Both the position numbers and the translations under genes were made by a program. The notes below the pieces were generated by a model. It was not told the origin of the DNA and did not search any database. It was given only the letters and a program-made list of their open reading frames with translations. Of a stretch of 40,000 nucleotides of DNA, positions 1 through 11,899 are shown piece after piece. Position 1 is the stretch's first letter. Each line of letters begins with the position of its first letter. Source of the stretch: Glandiceps talaboti (taxonomy: Eukaryota > Hemichordata > Enteropneusta > Spengelidae); contig NC_135561.1 in the NCBI RefSeq assembly GCF_964340395.1, forward strand, positions 1,472,501-1,512,500, given 5' to 3'.

Positions 1-1134
1 CAGAAGTAGCTATCCGGCTTCTATTATCTATGCATGTATACACGGGCCTGTAATGTTGCTATATATTCGGTTCTATGCATACATTGACTAGTACACAAGG
101 ATATACATTGATATAGATATTGTAAGCTCGATTTTGATTTGTATGTGTATTTTCTATTTTACTTGCGTATACTTTGAGTTAATGTGCGTGTGATTATTTT
201 TGCTTGATTCAATCAGTACAATACATACCTAACATAATAATTGTCAAATCCAGCCAATTCAATCACTAATCTTACTATACTAAAGTGATGATTCAATGGA
301 CCGGTGCCTGCATGTGTTTTGCAAATTATCAAACGCCTGGCTGATCATACAACCCGTGTGTTCTTAAGATACGTACAGCTAAGTCGAAATGTTGAAGAAA
401 TGTTACTGTTATTTCAAACTTGGCAAACACAAGAAGTGGCGAAATAGTAAAGTTATTGGTACATTTTAATGTAATTGTTCCGGTGGTACGGTATCACCGG
501 ACATGAGTGTCATACTATCCGAGGAAAATTCGGCCATATTTTGAGACATTCAAGAAGGCGTAAAATTGTAGAAGCAAGACATTCGAATATTTTTACCTGA
601 GCCTGTGCACTGACGGGCATGGGAAATGTATTAATTACAGAAATGACGTCATTAGTTGGCCATCAAATCTTCTCATATATATATAAATAACAATATCATT
701 ACAACATTAATATTATTAAAATCATCTAAATCCATTTTTAAATCTTAAACAACATTCTATCTGGCCTGTTGATGTATCCTGGTAAAATGTGAATAGCAGT
801 AAATCTGTTTAATGACGTCATAATAATTTAATTGCCAAATACGACTATAAATGTTTGCTATGGAATTCGGTTTACGTTTACGAGTTTAAAAGGTAAAAAT
901 AGAAAATATGTCAAAATGGTGTTAAAAGTGGAATGAAGATTAAAAAGTTCAGTCAGTGGACAAGGAAGCACGACTACATATAGACACACTACATCAGATA
1001 TGTCGAGTATTGAATTACAACGACTTGTAAAATAGACATATATATGTATATTACTGTAGAGTAGAGCAAGCAAATTAAACTCTGATTACTAGATGTACTT
1101 AGGGCAACGTACGCCGTACATTTCAAATGGATGG
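1..1134. other. AT-rich non-coding stretch
   Basis: I see no exon with coding character in this stretch on either strand. It is AT-rich and probably belongs to an intron of, or DNA upstream of, the multi-CUB gene that continues from 2420. A small GC-richer imperfect palindrome is centred near 489 (ccggtg...caccgg). The 71-codon minus-strand frame near 858-1073 shows no recognisable motif and I do not annotate it. Confidence 0.5.
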
Positions 1135-1735
<601 letters not shown>

Positions 1736-1959
1736 GTTTAATATAGTGACATCAGGGTTTGAAAAATAAATTACAATAACTAGCTATGGATGAAATTAGA
1801 CAATACAATCTACCAGCTCAATGGGCTTATAAGTCACCTTTGAAATATTTGCAAAGTAACGAGGGAAAATATACAAATAATCCGAATAGTAAAATAAATA
1901 ATGTTTTAAGGCTGAGAAAGGCAGCTTGACTGAATTCTGAGGGTTGCTTGAACCACAGC

Positions 1960-2190
1960 CAGATAGGTATAGGCAGGTTGTTGGTAGGTAGGCAGGTATG
2001 TAGGTAGGCAGATAGACATACAGGCAGGTAGGCAGGCAGGCAGTCAGGTAGGCAGGCAGGCAGGCCGGCAGGTAGGCAGGCAGATAGAAAGGCAGGCAAG
2101 CAGATAAAAATGCAGGCAGGCAGACATTCAGACATTCAGACAGACAGACAGATAGGCAGGCAGGCAGGTAGGCAGGGAGGCAGGCAATTT
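1960..2190. repeat. (GGCA)n/(GGTA)n microsatellite
   Basis: Degenerate GGCA/GGTA/GACA tetranucleotide units run over about 230 bp and end about 230 bp before the first CUB exon in the window. The Leu-Pro-Ala-Cys minus-strand frame in this stretch is a repeat shadow. Confidence 0.9.
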
Positions 2191-2419
2191 CAAGCAGTTA
2201 TGATATCGAAACAAGCAATTAAGTTCTTGACCAATGAAGCAATATTACCAGTTATCCTATTTCTGTAGTGATGAAATTATTGATTTGTAAAACGATGCAT
2301 AACAAGTTATGTTTTCAGAAATCTTACAGTTGATGTCAATCATAACAACAGTAATTTCGTATTCATAATAAAAGTAATTTCATAATCATAATTCATGTAT
2401 TTTATTTATTGATTTGCAG

Positions 2420-2845
2420 TCTTAGATCCAGTTACAACGACGACACAAACACTACAAACCTTCAACTTTGGACCAATTCTATTAAATCGTTGTCATAGAG
2501 ATTATACACTTGGCATCGGTGATGTGGTTCATGTGACGTCACCCAGCTACCCTGGTGACTACGCCAACAACCTCGACTGCTTGTGGACTTTCTCTACAAA
2601 CCGTGGGTCAAGACTGGAAGTACGATTCCTAAACTTCGATACAGAGTTCGGTCACGACTATTTAGAGACCGGAGAAGGAACGGAAAAGACGGTGGAGTCG
2701 GTGCTACTCAGACGACAGTCAGGCCATATTGTACCCAATGATTTCACTACCCAAACAACATCTGTTTGGATTAGTTTCCATAGTGACAATTCAGCTTCAA
2801 ATAAAGGGTTTGAATTTACTGTTACAGCTGTTCAACATATTGAAG
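2420..2845 (+). CDS. CUB exon A (phase 1-1)
   Basis: The acceptor is tttgcag and the donor G|GTAATA, giving 142 codons. A Thr-rich linker (about residues 1-14) leads into a CUB domain starting at the Cys of NRC. The second Cys sits in DCLW. The calcium-site acids typical of cbCUB domains are present (Glu in DTE, Asp in HDYLE, Asp in HSD). The third and fourth cysteines of a classical CUB are absent. Reading past the donor runs into a (CA)n repeat, confirming that the exon ends at 2845. Confidence 0.92.
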
Positions 2846-2896
2846 GTAATATTTGCATATCAATCAGTGTGTATTCACTTGTCCCCCCCACACACG

Positions 2897-2963
<67 letters not shown>

Positions 2964-5900
2964 CACGTCACGTGGATTTCTGGCTTCATACATTCATACA
3001 TACATTCTTTCACTTGTCCGAGGAAATCGTTTTCCTTCACATTTGGGACATAAATCAAGGTCACCTGAGGTCACAGTTGAAGAATATGAAAATGAACAAC
3101 ATTGAGTGAAAATGAGCAGATGTTGGACTCTCCTGATTTACAAATTTACTACAGAAATTGAAATATCCCAATAGTTATGTGTTCTCTCAACGGTCAGCTG
3201 TTGTCAAGCGTACGTAGTACTAGTAGGTCTATAAGATAAATAATTATTGTACAAAAAAAAAATATATATGACCCCACCCCCATAAAAAGCCAACCGATGA
3301 ACACTCATATTATCTTCCTTGTTAAATACAGTTGAAGGAAATAAGTCATTATTAATGCACGTTGTTAACTAATACTAAATTTGTTTTCGTTTTCCTACAA
3401 TTTGAAGATGTTCTTCTATCGTAATAACAGTTCAGGATTTGGAGGTCATTTGAAGTTTACTAAAAAACATACATTATCTTTGTTTCCTTAGAAGTTGAGG
3501 TGGTACCAACTACCACTCCAACTGTTGCCACCACAACAGTTACCACGACAACAGTGACACCAACACCCGTAGGTTGTGTTAGAAGTTACAGTTTGCAAAT
3601 TGGTGAAACCATCGCTGTGACGTCACCAAACTACCCGATGAATTATGATAACAGTTTGAACTGTGTTTGGACCTTTTCAACCGTTGATGGCGCTCATTTG
3701 GTTATAAGATTCATCAGTTTTCAAACGGAACAAGCCTATGACTATTTAGACATAGGCGAGGGATTGAACCATCTTGACCTCTCCATGACCACCCTACGTC
3801 ATCAATCTGGTAGTACCGCGCCAAGTGACATCACAACTACGTCACCAAATGCATGGATTACTTTTACATCGGATACTTCTATTAACAGTGTTGGATTTGA
3901 GGTAAACATCACGGCTGTACAACCAATGGCAGGTAATGACGCCTTTACAACAACAACGAAACCAGTGGTTTAACACTTAAATAAATGATATCAAAGAATG
4001 AGCGACTGTTTGGTACTATGTTCTTATTTGTTAAATAGATTCCCTTAGCATATGGATAAAGAATTGCCACTTGAAAAATAACTTTTTAGTGCCCAGTGTT
4101 TTAGTTTCTATACGTTTCACTGCGTGTCGTGAATCAATTACAAAATTCGAAATAATCACGAAAATCGTACACGAGTGTTGCTTCTTTTTTTCCAGTAATG
4201 CAAATGGAATACACTGACATGTACTAAGGTGTTCCAGGTCGAATAGTACGTAGATTGTCGCTTTTTCGGTAGTAAAAAAACGCACAAACTAAACATTCCC
4301 AATGGTTGTGAATACGTTCAACATTTTGAAACATCTGAAAAAATTCAGGAAAATAATTATATCTTTCTTTAATAAAATATAAATCCACAATTATAACAAT
4401 CCTCTCCGCTAGTTTTTAATTAAAATCTAAATTGAAAATTGTTAGTTTTTTTTTTTATTTATGAGCATTTATTTCTCCAGTTACCTTTGAAATAGTGAAC
4501 CAGCAAAATGACGTAATTTGACGTAGATTAAAAGTATTTGCATAATCTCGCATCTAACATAGTAACAAATTAAGTGATTCAGATGTAAACAAAACAAATA
4601 ATAATAATAATAATAATAATACAGAGAAAAGAAAGGGAAATTCTTATTAGAGCAGACTAATATGTGTATCGAAAATCGTTACTGTGGTAAAATAGTATTG
4701 AATTGCCTGTAAATTGATAATGACGTCATTCCTATCAAACTTGCTATTTTTTCGGTTTTAAGAGTCTAGTGTTCTTGAAGCTTTTGCAATATTAATGTAA
4801 AGTATTCAAGCTATTGAAAATAACAATATTTATGTGTATACGTTTTCTATGTGTTTATAAGAATGTACATTTTATAACTACAGCCGCGTATAATAGTTCA
4901 AATCGTCTTCTTTATTATTACATTTTTAAAATTGAAAATTGTTGAGAATTTCGCCACGAATGATAGCACGCTATATAATTTGAGATTTTACATGTTTATA
5001 CAACTATTGTAGTCGCCAGAAAAAAAGTAGTCCAGTTGTGCCAAAAAAGCACTTTTAAGACGAAAGGAAAGAGGGAAAATGTTTTGACGATCAACATTGA
5101 TAGCTCAGTGCTAGTGGCTTGACTCTGACAAAAAGTAGTTCAGGCCAGATAGCAAAACCTCTGGGCTGAATTCTTTTTAAAAAAAATGGGCAATGTCGTC
5201 ATTTCCTGAATAATAGCTCTGAGTAATAACGAGTATTTTACCACTTCATATCGGTGCTACTACCCACGCCATTATGTCTTACATATTTCTGTTGTTATTG
5301 TTCCCAGAATGGCAACTTTCGCCAAATTCACTTAGTCAGCTACCGAACACTATAAGATATCGATCAGTCATAGGGACGCGGTGTACGATATCGATTATCT
5401 ATAGCGAATCTATAAAACAAATCAATACTACCTCAAAAACAAGATATTTTAAAGAGAAATATGAAGGTTTTATACCAAATGAGGAAAACACCCTTTTTTG
5501 TGGCAAAATACACGTATGTTAATGTGTTCGAATTTGGATATAATCACGTGATTTAGAGTGAAGGAAACTGTTTGGTTTATATGCAAATTACTGTCGATAT
5601 TAAGTAAATTATGATAGAGGGTTTTACTATATAGAATTTGATGACTATTAGTAACAGAGTAAACAGGAATGACGCGAAGAAACTACGCAAGCTGTAAGTG
5701 CAATTATGTATGTATGTATGTATGTATGTATGTATGTATGTATGTATGTATGTATGTATGTATGTATGTATGTATGTATATGTGTGTGTGCGTGCGTGCG
5801 TGTGTGTGTGTGCGTGCGTGTGTGTGTGCGTGCGTGCGTGCTCGCGCGCGCGCGTGTGTGTTTTGGGGACATACCTATTTCTGAACAAATCAAAACGTGT

Positions 5901-8900
5901 ACTGTATGGAGTGGTGATGACTGGAACTGTACAAGTTTACTCTATTGATTAATTGATCATATCATTTTCAGTCACTGTTTTTTCTGGTTTCACAGATTCT
6001 TGTTTGTTATCTTCTAAACTGTCACTATAATTGCAAGTACTCAATTATAATGCACTTTTATTTCGACGGTGAATTTTAGTAGTATCATGATAATTGAGAG
6101 CATATTAACAGAATTGTAAATTGTGATTTTTTTAAAAATTAAACGAGATTTTCAAAATATGTGTATGTTTGCTCTTCCTTCCGCTTAACTTGTCTGTATG
6201 AAAAAGCAGTGTGGTATGCATGGACCTGATGGTATAATGGCACACAATGAAAATATGGAGGCATGTTTGCTTGCAATACATAGCGGAAATATATTTGAAT
6301 TCAGTTTGAGTGATCAAACATGCATATACTTGACTCGGATGATATGTAATACAAACAACCACGAAACATCAACAAAAACTGTGGTTGGTATAAGTAACCT
6401 CTTACCAATTAGTATAATAATTATGAACTGTGATGGGTGAGTGCAACCAAACCTATGCTGTAAACAGCTCCTCTATATTAGCATAAATCTGGTTGTACCT
6501 CCCTCCCCCCTCTCCTCCCCCTCCCCTCCCCTCCTTAATCAACTTTGGATTAATACTTACATTAATTGAACAGATGCTATTTAAATACAGAATACAGAAT
6601 AATTGCAATTGATCGTACTAGTTAGGAACTTGATAAATGTTACTTCTCTAACTTTTGGTTGATGTTGCCTCTTTGAAAATGCCTATTATCAAATTTATCA
6701 TAACATGATATTTGATCATTCAAACTGAACGCGATTATAATTTCCGCTGTATCACGAAACAATCATAGGAATGGTTTGTATTTTCATAGATTTACACAGT
6801 TTCACTTGTTGGCATTTGCACAAAACGTTTGTTTATACACCATGACTGCAGCGTTGCGTGTGAGTAACACAGCAAATATTGTGTTTTGAGACAAACATCC
6901 TTTCATTTCCCCCACAATATAGATCCTTTTCAATTCAAACCTTTTCAAATCGAGTTAAAGCTTGAACACATCATGTCACATCAAAGACAATTATATACAA
7001 GTTTGTCATTGAGTAGATTTGTTGTAGTGTTTTTCATGCATATACTTCCACCAAGCTTAATACTAGTAAGTTGCAAGCGATATGTATTTAAACATACATA
7101 GAACCAAATACAATAACTTCGAATATGTAAAGTGACTGAACGTTTTCATTTCCCCCATCCACCTTCTAACATACCCCTCCCCTTAAATTACAAACTATAC
7201 GTCGTCCCTGGTTTGTGTCTCAAAACAAGCAAGTGATATGAAGACGTTTCCTCATATCATCTTAAGGTATGTTACAAGTTTACTAATTCCTGACAATTTC
7301 AGTCTTCTCTACATGGCTCAGACGTTTGCGTGTGCGTGTACTTCTCGCCTTTTACTTTCTGCCTTTGCAGTGTGATTTAATACCTGGTATGCATGACTTT
7401 GCATGATTATTGTAAAAAAAAAGAACCAAATACATAATACAATAATTAAAATATTGAATACTGTAATTTTATACACATAGTAGTTAGGGCTGCTAAGCTG
7501 GTATACGGCAATGTCAATACTATTACAGCACTTAACAGCTCAAACTTAGCCTTCAGCAACGCGTGTCATCATTTTTATGTAAGCTTACTCACATACAAAA
7601 ATGTAAGCTTAAGGTTAATATGATGTTATTAGAGAAATAAAAAATGCAAAGTACTGCTGGGTTTTCGATCATCATCATGGCAAACGGTAATCCTAAGAAA
7701 GGCAGTTCTGATTCAGATTGCATGACAGCGCCATCTGGTGGTCACTATTAACTAACAAGAAGACGGGCTGCTACTCACTGATCGAAAGCCCAGTGAGATC
7801 GACTTATTTCTTTCAGATAATGGTTAAAGTAAATAATGGAAATTTATAGATGTAGATAATAATTGTTATGTGCTGAATATTAAATGAGTGTGATATCGAT
7901 CCTTTGTGTGACATCCGATATTATTTTAATGTGTTTGGCGCGGGAATTGGAAATCCTAAAACTCATAGTAAATAACACCATTGAGTAATAAAAATAAACT
8001 CTGTTGATTGATAAAAAGCTACTACAGACAAAAGCTAAAGATATTTTTTTAAACTAAATATTAACATTCTATAGTCAGCTTTCCACTGTTAAATAAAATG
8101 ATTTCACAACTCCATAGTTACCACTCTGCAAATTTCACTGAACATCTATACTTTATTTTCCAGCTACACAAGAAATACCAGTCTTTGTGACGTCAGCTGA
8201 TGATGCCTCGGAATGTATCGTAAACTTTATCTTAGAGATGAAAGATGTTATTTTCGTTACTTCTCCGAATTACCCTGGTAACTATGGCAATAACCTTGAC
8301 TGTCGGTGGACCTTTACTACCACTGGTGGCGCTAAACTTCATTTTCAGTTTTTAACATTCATGACTGAATATGGCCGAGATTATCTTGATGCAGAAGAAG
8401 CACTTGGAGGATGGAATATCAAAATAATAAATGGATTGTCAGGAGGCGATGTACCGGATGAATTCACAACGCGTACGTCTACAGCTTGGGTCAGTTTCCA
8501 TAGTGATGGCACGACTTCAGATACCGGGTTTGAGTTTCAAGTTACTGTTATCGTACCAGAAGGTAATCAAAGTCCCTCGATCACTTTTAGTGTTAAAGTA
8601 GAATTTTCATATTAACTGAAATGTAAAGTTATATAAATATCTCGTCACTTTGATATCGGAAAGATTAATTTTTTATCATTTTGGAAAGATTAATTTTTGA
8701 TCATTTTGAAATGACGAAAGACATTTTGAGTGTTCATCGTCTTTAAAATGAAGTGAATCAACACTCTTTTATTTTCTACTAAGTGGGAGTGTTCACAGTG
8801 TTTGGTGGCCATTTAGAATTCTACTAAGTGGCAGTGTTCACAGCGTTTCGTGGCCATTTTGAATTCTACTAAGTGGCAGTGTCACAGCGTTTGGTGGCCA

Positions 8901-10004
8901 TTTTAAATTCTACTAAGGGCAGTGTTCACAGTGTTTGGCGGCCATTTTGAATTCTTTCACAGTGTTCAGTGGCTATTTTGACCTCTGTTTTAAAAGATTG
9001 CAAGGGGACCACTCGTTTTTACATATATTTAAACTGGGCATATGTTGGAATTTTCTTAGAGAAAACAACAGCAAAAGTTTAAATCTTTTATTTCTGTGGC
9101 ACACAATCCATAAACTCCCAAAGTTGCAATGCCCTGCATGTTTCAGTTCGGTTGTCATTTGGCAACACTTCAGCAACGCACGGACCATATTAGATATACT
9201 GATAAGACTAAGTGTAACAGGGATTAACACTACTTTGTTCATATTTATCAAGAAATTCCATATTGTTTCTGAAATGTGAAATTGCATTAGCTTGTGTTGC
9301 GTGATTTGTTGGCATAGCTAGGTATGGAAAGACAATATTATGGTATAGTAGTGGCGCACTTGATATCATTCTGAGAGATCACAGAAGGTCTTCGATTCTA
9401 ACGGCAGGTGTATTTATTGATCTAGAGATGTGATATTTATATTACCTCTGGTATCAGAACAATTGTAGAGCTAGAGGGCAGTGTCCCCCCCCCGAGTGGG
9501 AAGGGAGATGGTCTAACTTACCCTCTTGTGTTTATCTGAAATCTGAATGTATATTATTTGGTAAATGTTTATTTATCATGTATCGTCACCTACATCCATT
9601 CTCTTTCAGCATCAGCACAATCGACAACGACGTCACCAACATCTCCAACACCGAGAGCATGTGGTGGAAATTACAATTTGCAGATAGGTGATACCATAAC
9701 AGTGACGTCACCAAATTATCCTCACCATTACGGAAGTTTGCTTGACTGCCTCTGGACATTTACCGCCACTGATGGCGCTAAACTCAATGTCAATTTTGAT
9801 AGTTTCAACACAGAGCAATATTATGATCTGTTAGAAGCAGGGGAAGGACTTGGACCCCTTGATGGTATAACAATTCGTAGTCGTCAATCAGGACACACTG
9901 TTCCTGATAATTTCACCACTAATTCGTCAAAAGCTTGGATAACCTTTAACTCAGACAGCTCAAACGGTGGCACAGGCTTTGAAATCACTATTACAGCACA
10001 GTGA
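2420..10004 (+). CDS. Multi-CUB secreted protein, C-terminal part (four exons)
   Basis: This is a split gene whose last four exons lie at 2420-2845, 3492-3932, 8164-8562 and 9610-10004. Every junction is phase 1 and each exon length is a multiple of three until the stop, so the joined frame stays open for about 552 residues. Each exon encodes a Thr/Pro-rich linker followed by one CUB domain of about 110 residues. These show the conserved TSPxYP strand, a WTF strand, an acidic DYLE/DxLE segment and the W-x-S/T-F-x-SD....GFE end. CUB domains are extracellular binding modules; the linkers look like mucin-type O-glycosylated spacers. No membrane helix follows the last domain, so this isoform would end as a secreted or pericellular protein. 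The N-terminus and signal peptide are missing because the gene enters from the left. The ligand is unknown. It is convergent with the F-type lectin gene. Confidence 0.9.
2846..3491 (+). other. Intron between CUB exons A and B
   Basis: This phase-1 intron of 646 bp starts GTAATA and ends TTAG. It contains the (CA)n tract and otherwise only AT-rich sequence. Confidence 0.85.
2886..2965. repeat. (CA)n dinucleotide microsatellite in intron
   Basis: A nearly pure CA repeat about 80 bp long begins 40 bp after the donor of CUB exon A. It produces His-Thr frames on the plus strand and Cys-Val frames on the minus strand, all shadows. Confidence 0.95.
3492..3932 (+). CDS. CUB exon B (phase 1-1) with long Thr linker
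   Basis: There are 147 codons. The first ~28 residues are almost entirely Thr, Pro and Val, a mucin-like spacer and the longest linker of the four exons. The CUB domain follows from Cys in VGC, with the second Cys in NCVW and calcium-site residues in QTE, YDYLD and TSD. The donor is G|GTAATG. If this donor is skipped the frame adds only a short tail rich in Thr and stops at 3971-3973, so an intron-retention isoform ending after two CUBs is conceivable. Confidence 0.92.
5274..5522 (+). other. 82-codon open frame with signal-peptide-like start, inside CUB intron
   Basis: The frame starts with ATG followed by a short hydrophobic run (about residues 3-10) and contains three Cys. I recognise no family. 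Codon usage is AT-rich like the surrounding intron and no splice sites or poly(A) signal clearly frame it. It is listed because it could be a small secreted peptide, but chance is the better explanation. Confidence 0.12.
5706..5868. repeat. (TATG)n passing into alternating TG/CG tract
   Basis: About 75 bp of TATG units is followed by about 85 bp of alternating purine-pyrimidine TG, CG and CGCGCG sequence. The second half is of the composition that favours left-handed Z-DNA. All six frames stay open and give Met-Tyr-Val-Cys or His-Thr repeats without coding value. Confidence 0.93.
7657..7793. mobile_element. 137-bp MITE-like element with inverted ends
   Basis: The left end at 7657-7671 (ctgggttttcgatca) and the right end at 7779-7793 (tgatcgaaagcccag) are inverted copies with one mismatch. 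The interior is unrelated to the flanks and carries a CTCF-like motif. I see no coding capacity and no convincing target-site duplication, so class and age are unknown. It could also be a structured insulator-like element rather than a transposon. Confidence 0.45.
7726..7744 (-). promoter_or_regulatory. CTCF-like motif
   Basis: The plus-strand sequence cagcgccatctggtggtca agrees with the reverse complement of the vertebrate CTCF core (AGCGCC..CTGGTGG.CA) at all but a few positions. CTCF is present across bilaterians. The site lies inside a small inverted-repeat element in a large intron. Binding is untested. Confidence 0.4.
8164..8562 (+). CDS. CUB exon C (phase 1-1)
   Basis: There are 133 codons after a strong pyrimidine tract and cag acceptor. 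The linker is short and not Thr-rich. The CUB domain has Cys in SEC and DCRW, TSPNYPG, calcium-site residues in MTE, RDYLD and HSD, and ends in TGFEF. As in the other exons the second cysteine pair is absent. The loop that is GEG in the others reads EEA here. The donor is G|GTAATC. Confidence 0.92.
8563..9609 (+). other. Intron between CUB exons C and D
   Basis: This is a 1047-bp phase-1 intron, GTAATC to tttcag, holding the 45-bp minisatellite and a poly-C run near 9485-9493. Two overlapping open frames of about 105-115 codons at 8935-9287 on opposite strands show no known motif and start inside the minisatellite flank. I regard them as chance. Confidence 0.8.
8774..8981. repeat. 45-bp minisatellite, about 4.5 copies
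   Basis: Units of about 45 bp (ttctactaagtggcagtgtt... through ggccattttgaa) repeat with small deletions in the intron between CUB exons C and D. The last copy is truncated to about 30 bp. Confidence 0.85.
9610..10004 (+). CDS. CUB exon D, terminal exon with stop
   Basis: After the acceptor ctctttcag the exon gives a Thr/Ser/Pro linker and then the last CUB domain. Its Cys residues are in RAC and DCLW. The calcium-site acids are in NTE, YYDLLE and NSD, and the domain closes with GTGFEI and TGA immediately after the final strand. The Tyr of the usual DYLE is Leu here. There is no transmembrane segment or GPI-like tail. A GTGAGA sits across the stop codon but is in phase 2 and does not match a downstream exon. 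Confidence 0.92.
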
Positions 10005-10539
10005 GAAAATATCGTACTACGATTATAATTTGAACAAAATGCTGTAGTATATTCAAATCACGGTGAATGTCATTTTCAATCTGGCAACTGATCGATATGG
10101 CTTAGTTAGTCTATGGAGGTATAACACTGCAAATATACTTGTACGATATCTTGTTTCAAAAAGTTTCTTCTAGGAAATAGAAATTAGCAATGTCACTTTA
10201 TATGGGCCATCGTATATGTGTGCGATGTTTGTATAATAACTTCTTAAAACCTGTGAAATGATTTAGCTTGTCATGTATCATCAGCTTTCTAAGATTTACT
10301 TTTCAAATTCGTATGTAGTAAGTCTGAGCGTTCGAGTGATATCCCATACATACTGCACAGGTATCAGATTGATCGAATGGCTACCAAACAGATGACAGTT
10401 TGTTTTGAAGGTTTTTTTTCAGAAAATAATTGCACAGAATTTCAAGTATTTTGCACTATGGTAGTAAAATGTACTGTGATCACATTAATTAGTGATATTC
10501 TAACAACTTTAATATTTAGAAACGTCTAAGCAGGTCAAA

Positions 10540-10545
10540 ATTAAA
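10540..10545 (+). terminator. Possible poly(A) signal of the CUB gene (ATTAAA)
   Basis: ATTAAA lies about 535 bp after the stop codon. It is the first common poly(A) hexamer I found on the plus strand downstream. No transcript evidence is available. Confidence 0.25.
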
Positions 10546-10854
10546 CCATTTTAGGTGGATGTCTTCGGTTTAAGTGCAATGGCTCGGAAATAAGAAATTT
10601 CAAAATTCACTTTCTCAATAGTTTTCTTTATGAAGAGAAATATACTTCCCCAATTTGTGTTATCAATGATAGAAAACTTGCAGAACAGTATATCTCCATT
10701 AATTGCAGGTGATACAAATCAGGATATAGTCGCGTACCCCAACTCCTTAGTTTGTATACAATGCGTATCTATTATACAGTTGGCCTACCATTCCACACTC
10801 ACGGAAGGTAAATTTTTGAATTGTAAATTCTGAAAATGTAGGAATTATATTCTA

Positions 10855-11096
10855 ATTTTATTTATTTATTTATTAATGTGTTTGTTTGTTTGTTTGTTTG
10901 TTTGTTTGTCTGTCTGTTTGTTTGTTTGTTTGTTAATTAATGTGTTTGTTTGTTTGTTTGTTTGTTTATTTATTTATTAATAATGTGTTTGTTTATTTAT
11001 TTAATAATGTGTTTATTTATTAACTAATGTGTTATTTATTTACTAATGTCTTTGTTTATTTATTAATGTTTGTTTGTTTATTTATTCATTTGTTAT
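10855..11096. repeat. (TTTG)n/(TTTA)n microsatellite
   Basis: Tetranucleotide TTTG and TTTA units are interspersed with a recurring TAATGTG spacer over about 240 bp. The spacer gives it an irregular higher-order look. Confidence 0.9.
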
Positions 11097-11719
11097 TTTT
11101 CTTTGGTCTCCTCAATTCTTACTACTATGTTATTATACCTTATAAACATAACACGTTTATAATAATTATCTGTACATGTACTAATGGTACAATTACAATG
11201 CTAAGCGTACAGATCTAAAGAGAATCAAATATTACAATACCTTTATTTTGAGAAAGTCTTTGAAGGAGGCATTTCCACTTTAAATGATTTCATTAACATA
11301 AAGTGCTTCCTAGTGAATTGTTTACAATAAACATACTTAACTTTGATGCCGTTTAACTGGGAACACCATTCCAGCAAATGAAGGCATTTTCCTGAACTTT
11401 GGGTTCTGGAGAGTCGTTTTATGATTGTAATTTCATTACTATTCACGCTATTGTAGAGAAACATTGAGTACAACACGTGTCTTATTTGGGGCCACATTGC
11501 CTCCCAAGAATCAGTAGAAATTATGAATTATGAATATTCATGACTGTTTTAACTGTAAAAAGATGGATATTTATTGCAGGTGTTCGTATTATCTTAGTAC
11601 ACCAATTGAGTCATTATGCTTAGATAGAGCCATTCTTTGTTCAAGACCACATTTTGCTAAAGTTTAGTTACACAAAAAGACCACAATTTGCTAAAGTAAA
11701 GTTCAATTAGAAGAAAACC

Positions 11720-11899
11720 CACCTTTGCTAAATTAGACAAACAGACCACCTTTGCTAAATTAGACAAACAGACCACCTTTGCTAAATTAGACAAACAGAT
11801 CACCTTTGCTAAATTAGACAAACAGATCACCTTTGCTAAATTAGACAAACAGGCCACCTTTGCTAAATTAGACAAACAGACCACCTTTGCTAAATTATT
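11720..11899. repeat. 27-bp minisatellite, about 6.5 copies
   Basis: The unit is acctttgctaaattagacaa plus a variable acagacc/acagatc end, 27 bp long. Because 27 is divisible by three, the minus strand reads as a nonapeptide repeat (LSNLAKVxC), which is not evidence of a protein. Diverged copies extend left to about 11645. Confidence 0.9.

Larger units (their letters stand above)
3933..8163 (+). other. Large intron between CUB exons B and C
   Basis: This 4.2-kb phase-1 intron runs from GTAATG to the acceptor tttccag. It is AT-rich and holds an (AAT)n run near 4598-4621, a TATG/CG microsatellite at 5706-5868, a pyrimidine tract near 6498-6538 and a small inverted-repeat element at 7657-7793. 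I recognise no further CUB exon inside it. Confidence 0.8.

Noticed and set aside
6198-6440. 80-codon plus-strand frame with an overlapping 76-codon minus frame
   Set aside because: Overlapping frames on opposite strands, no motif, inside a CUB intron.
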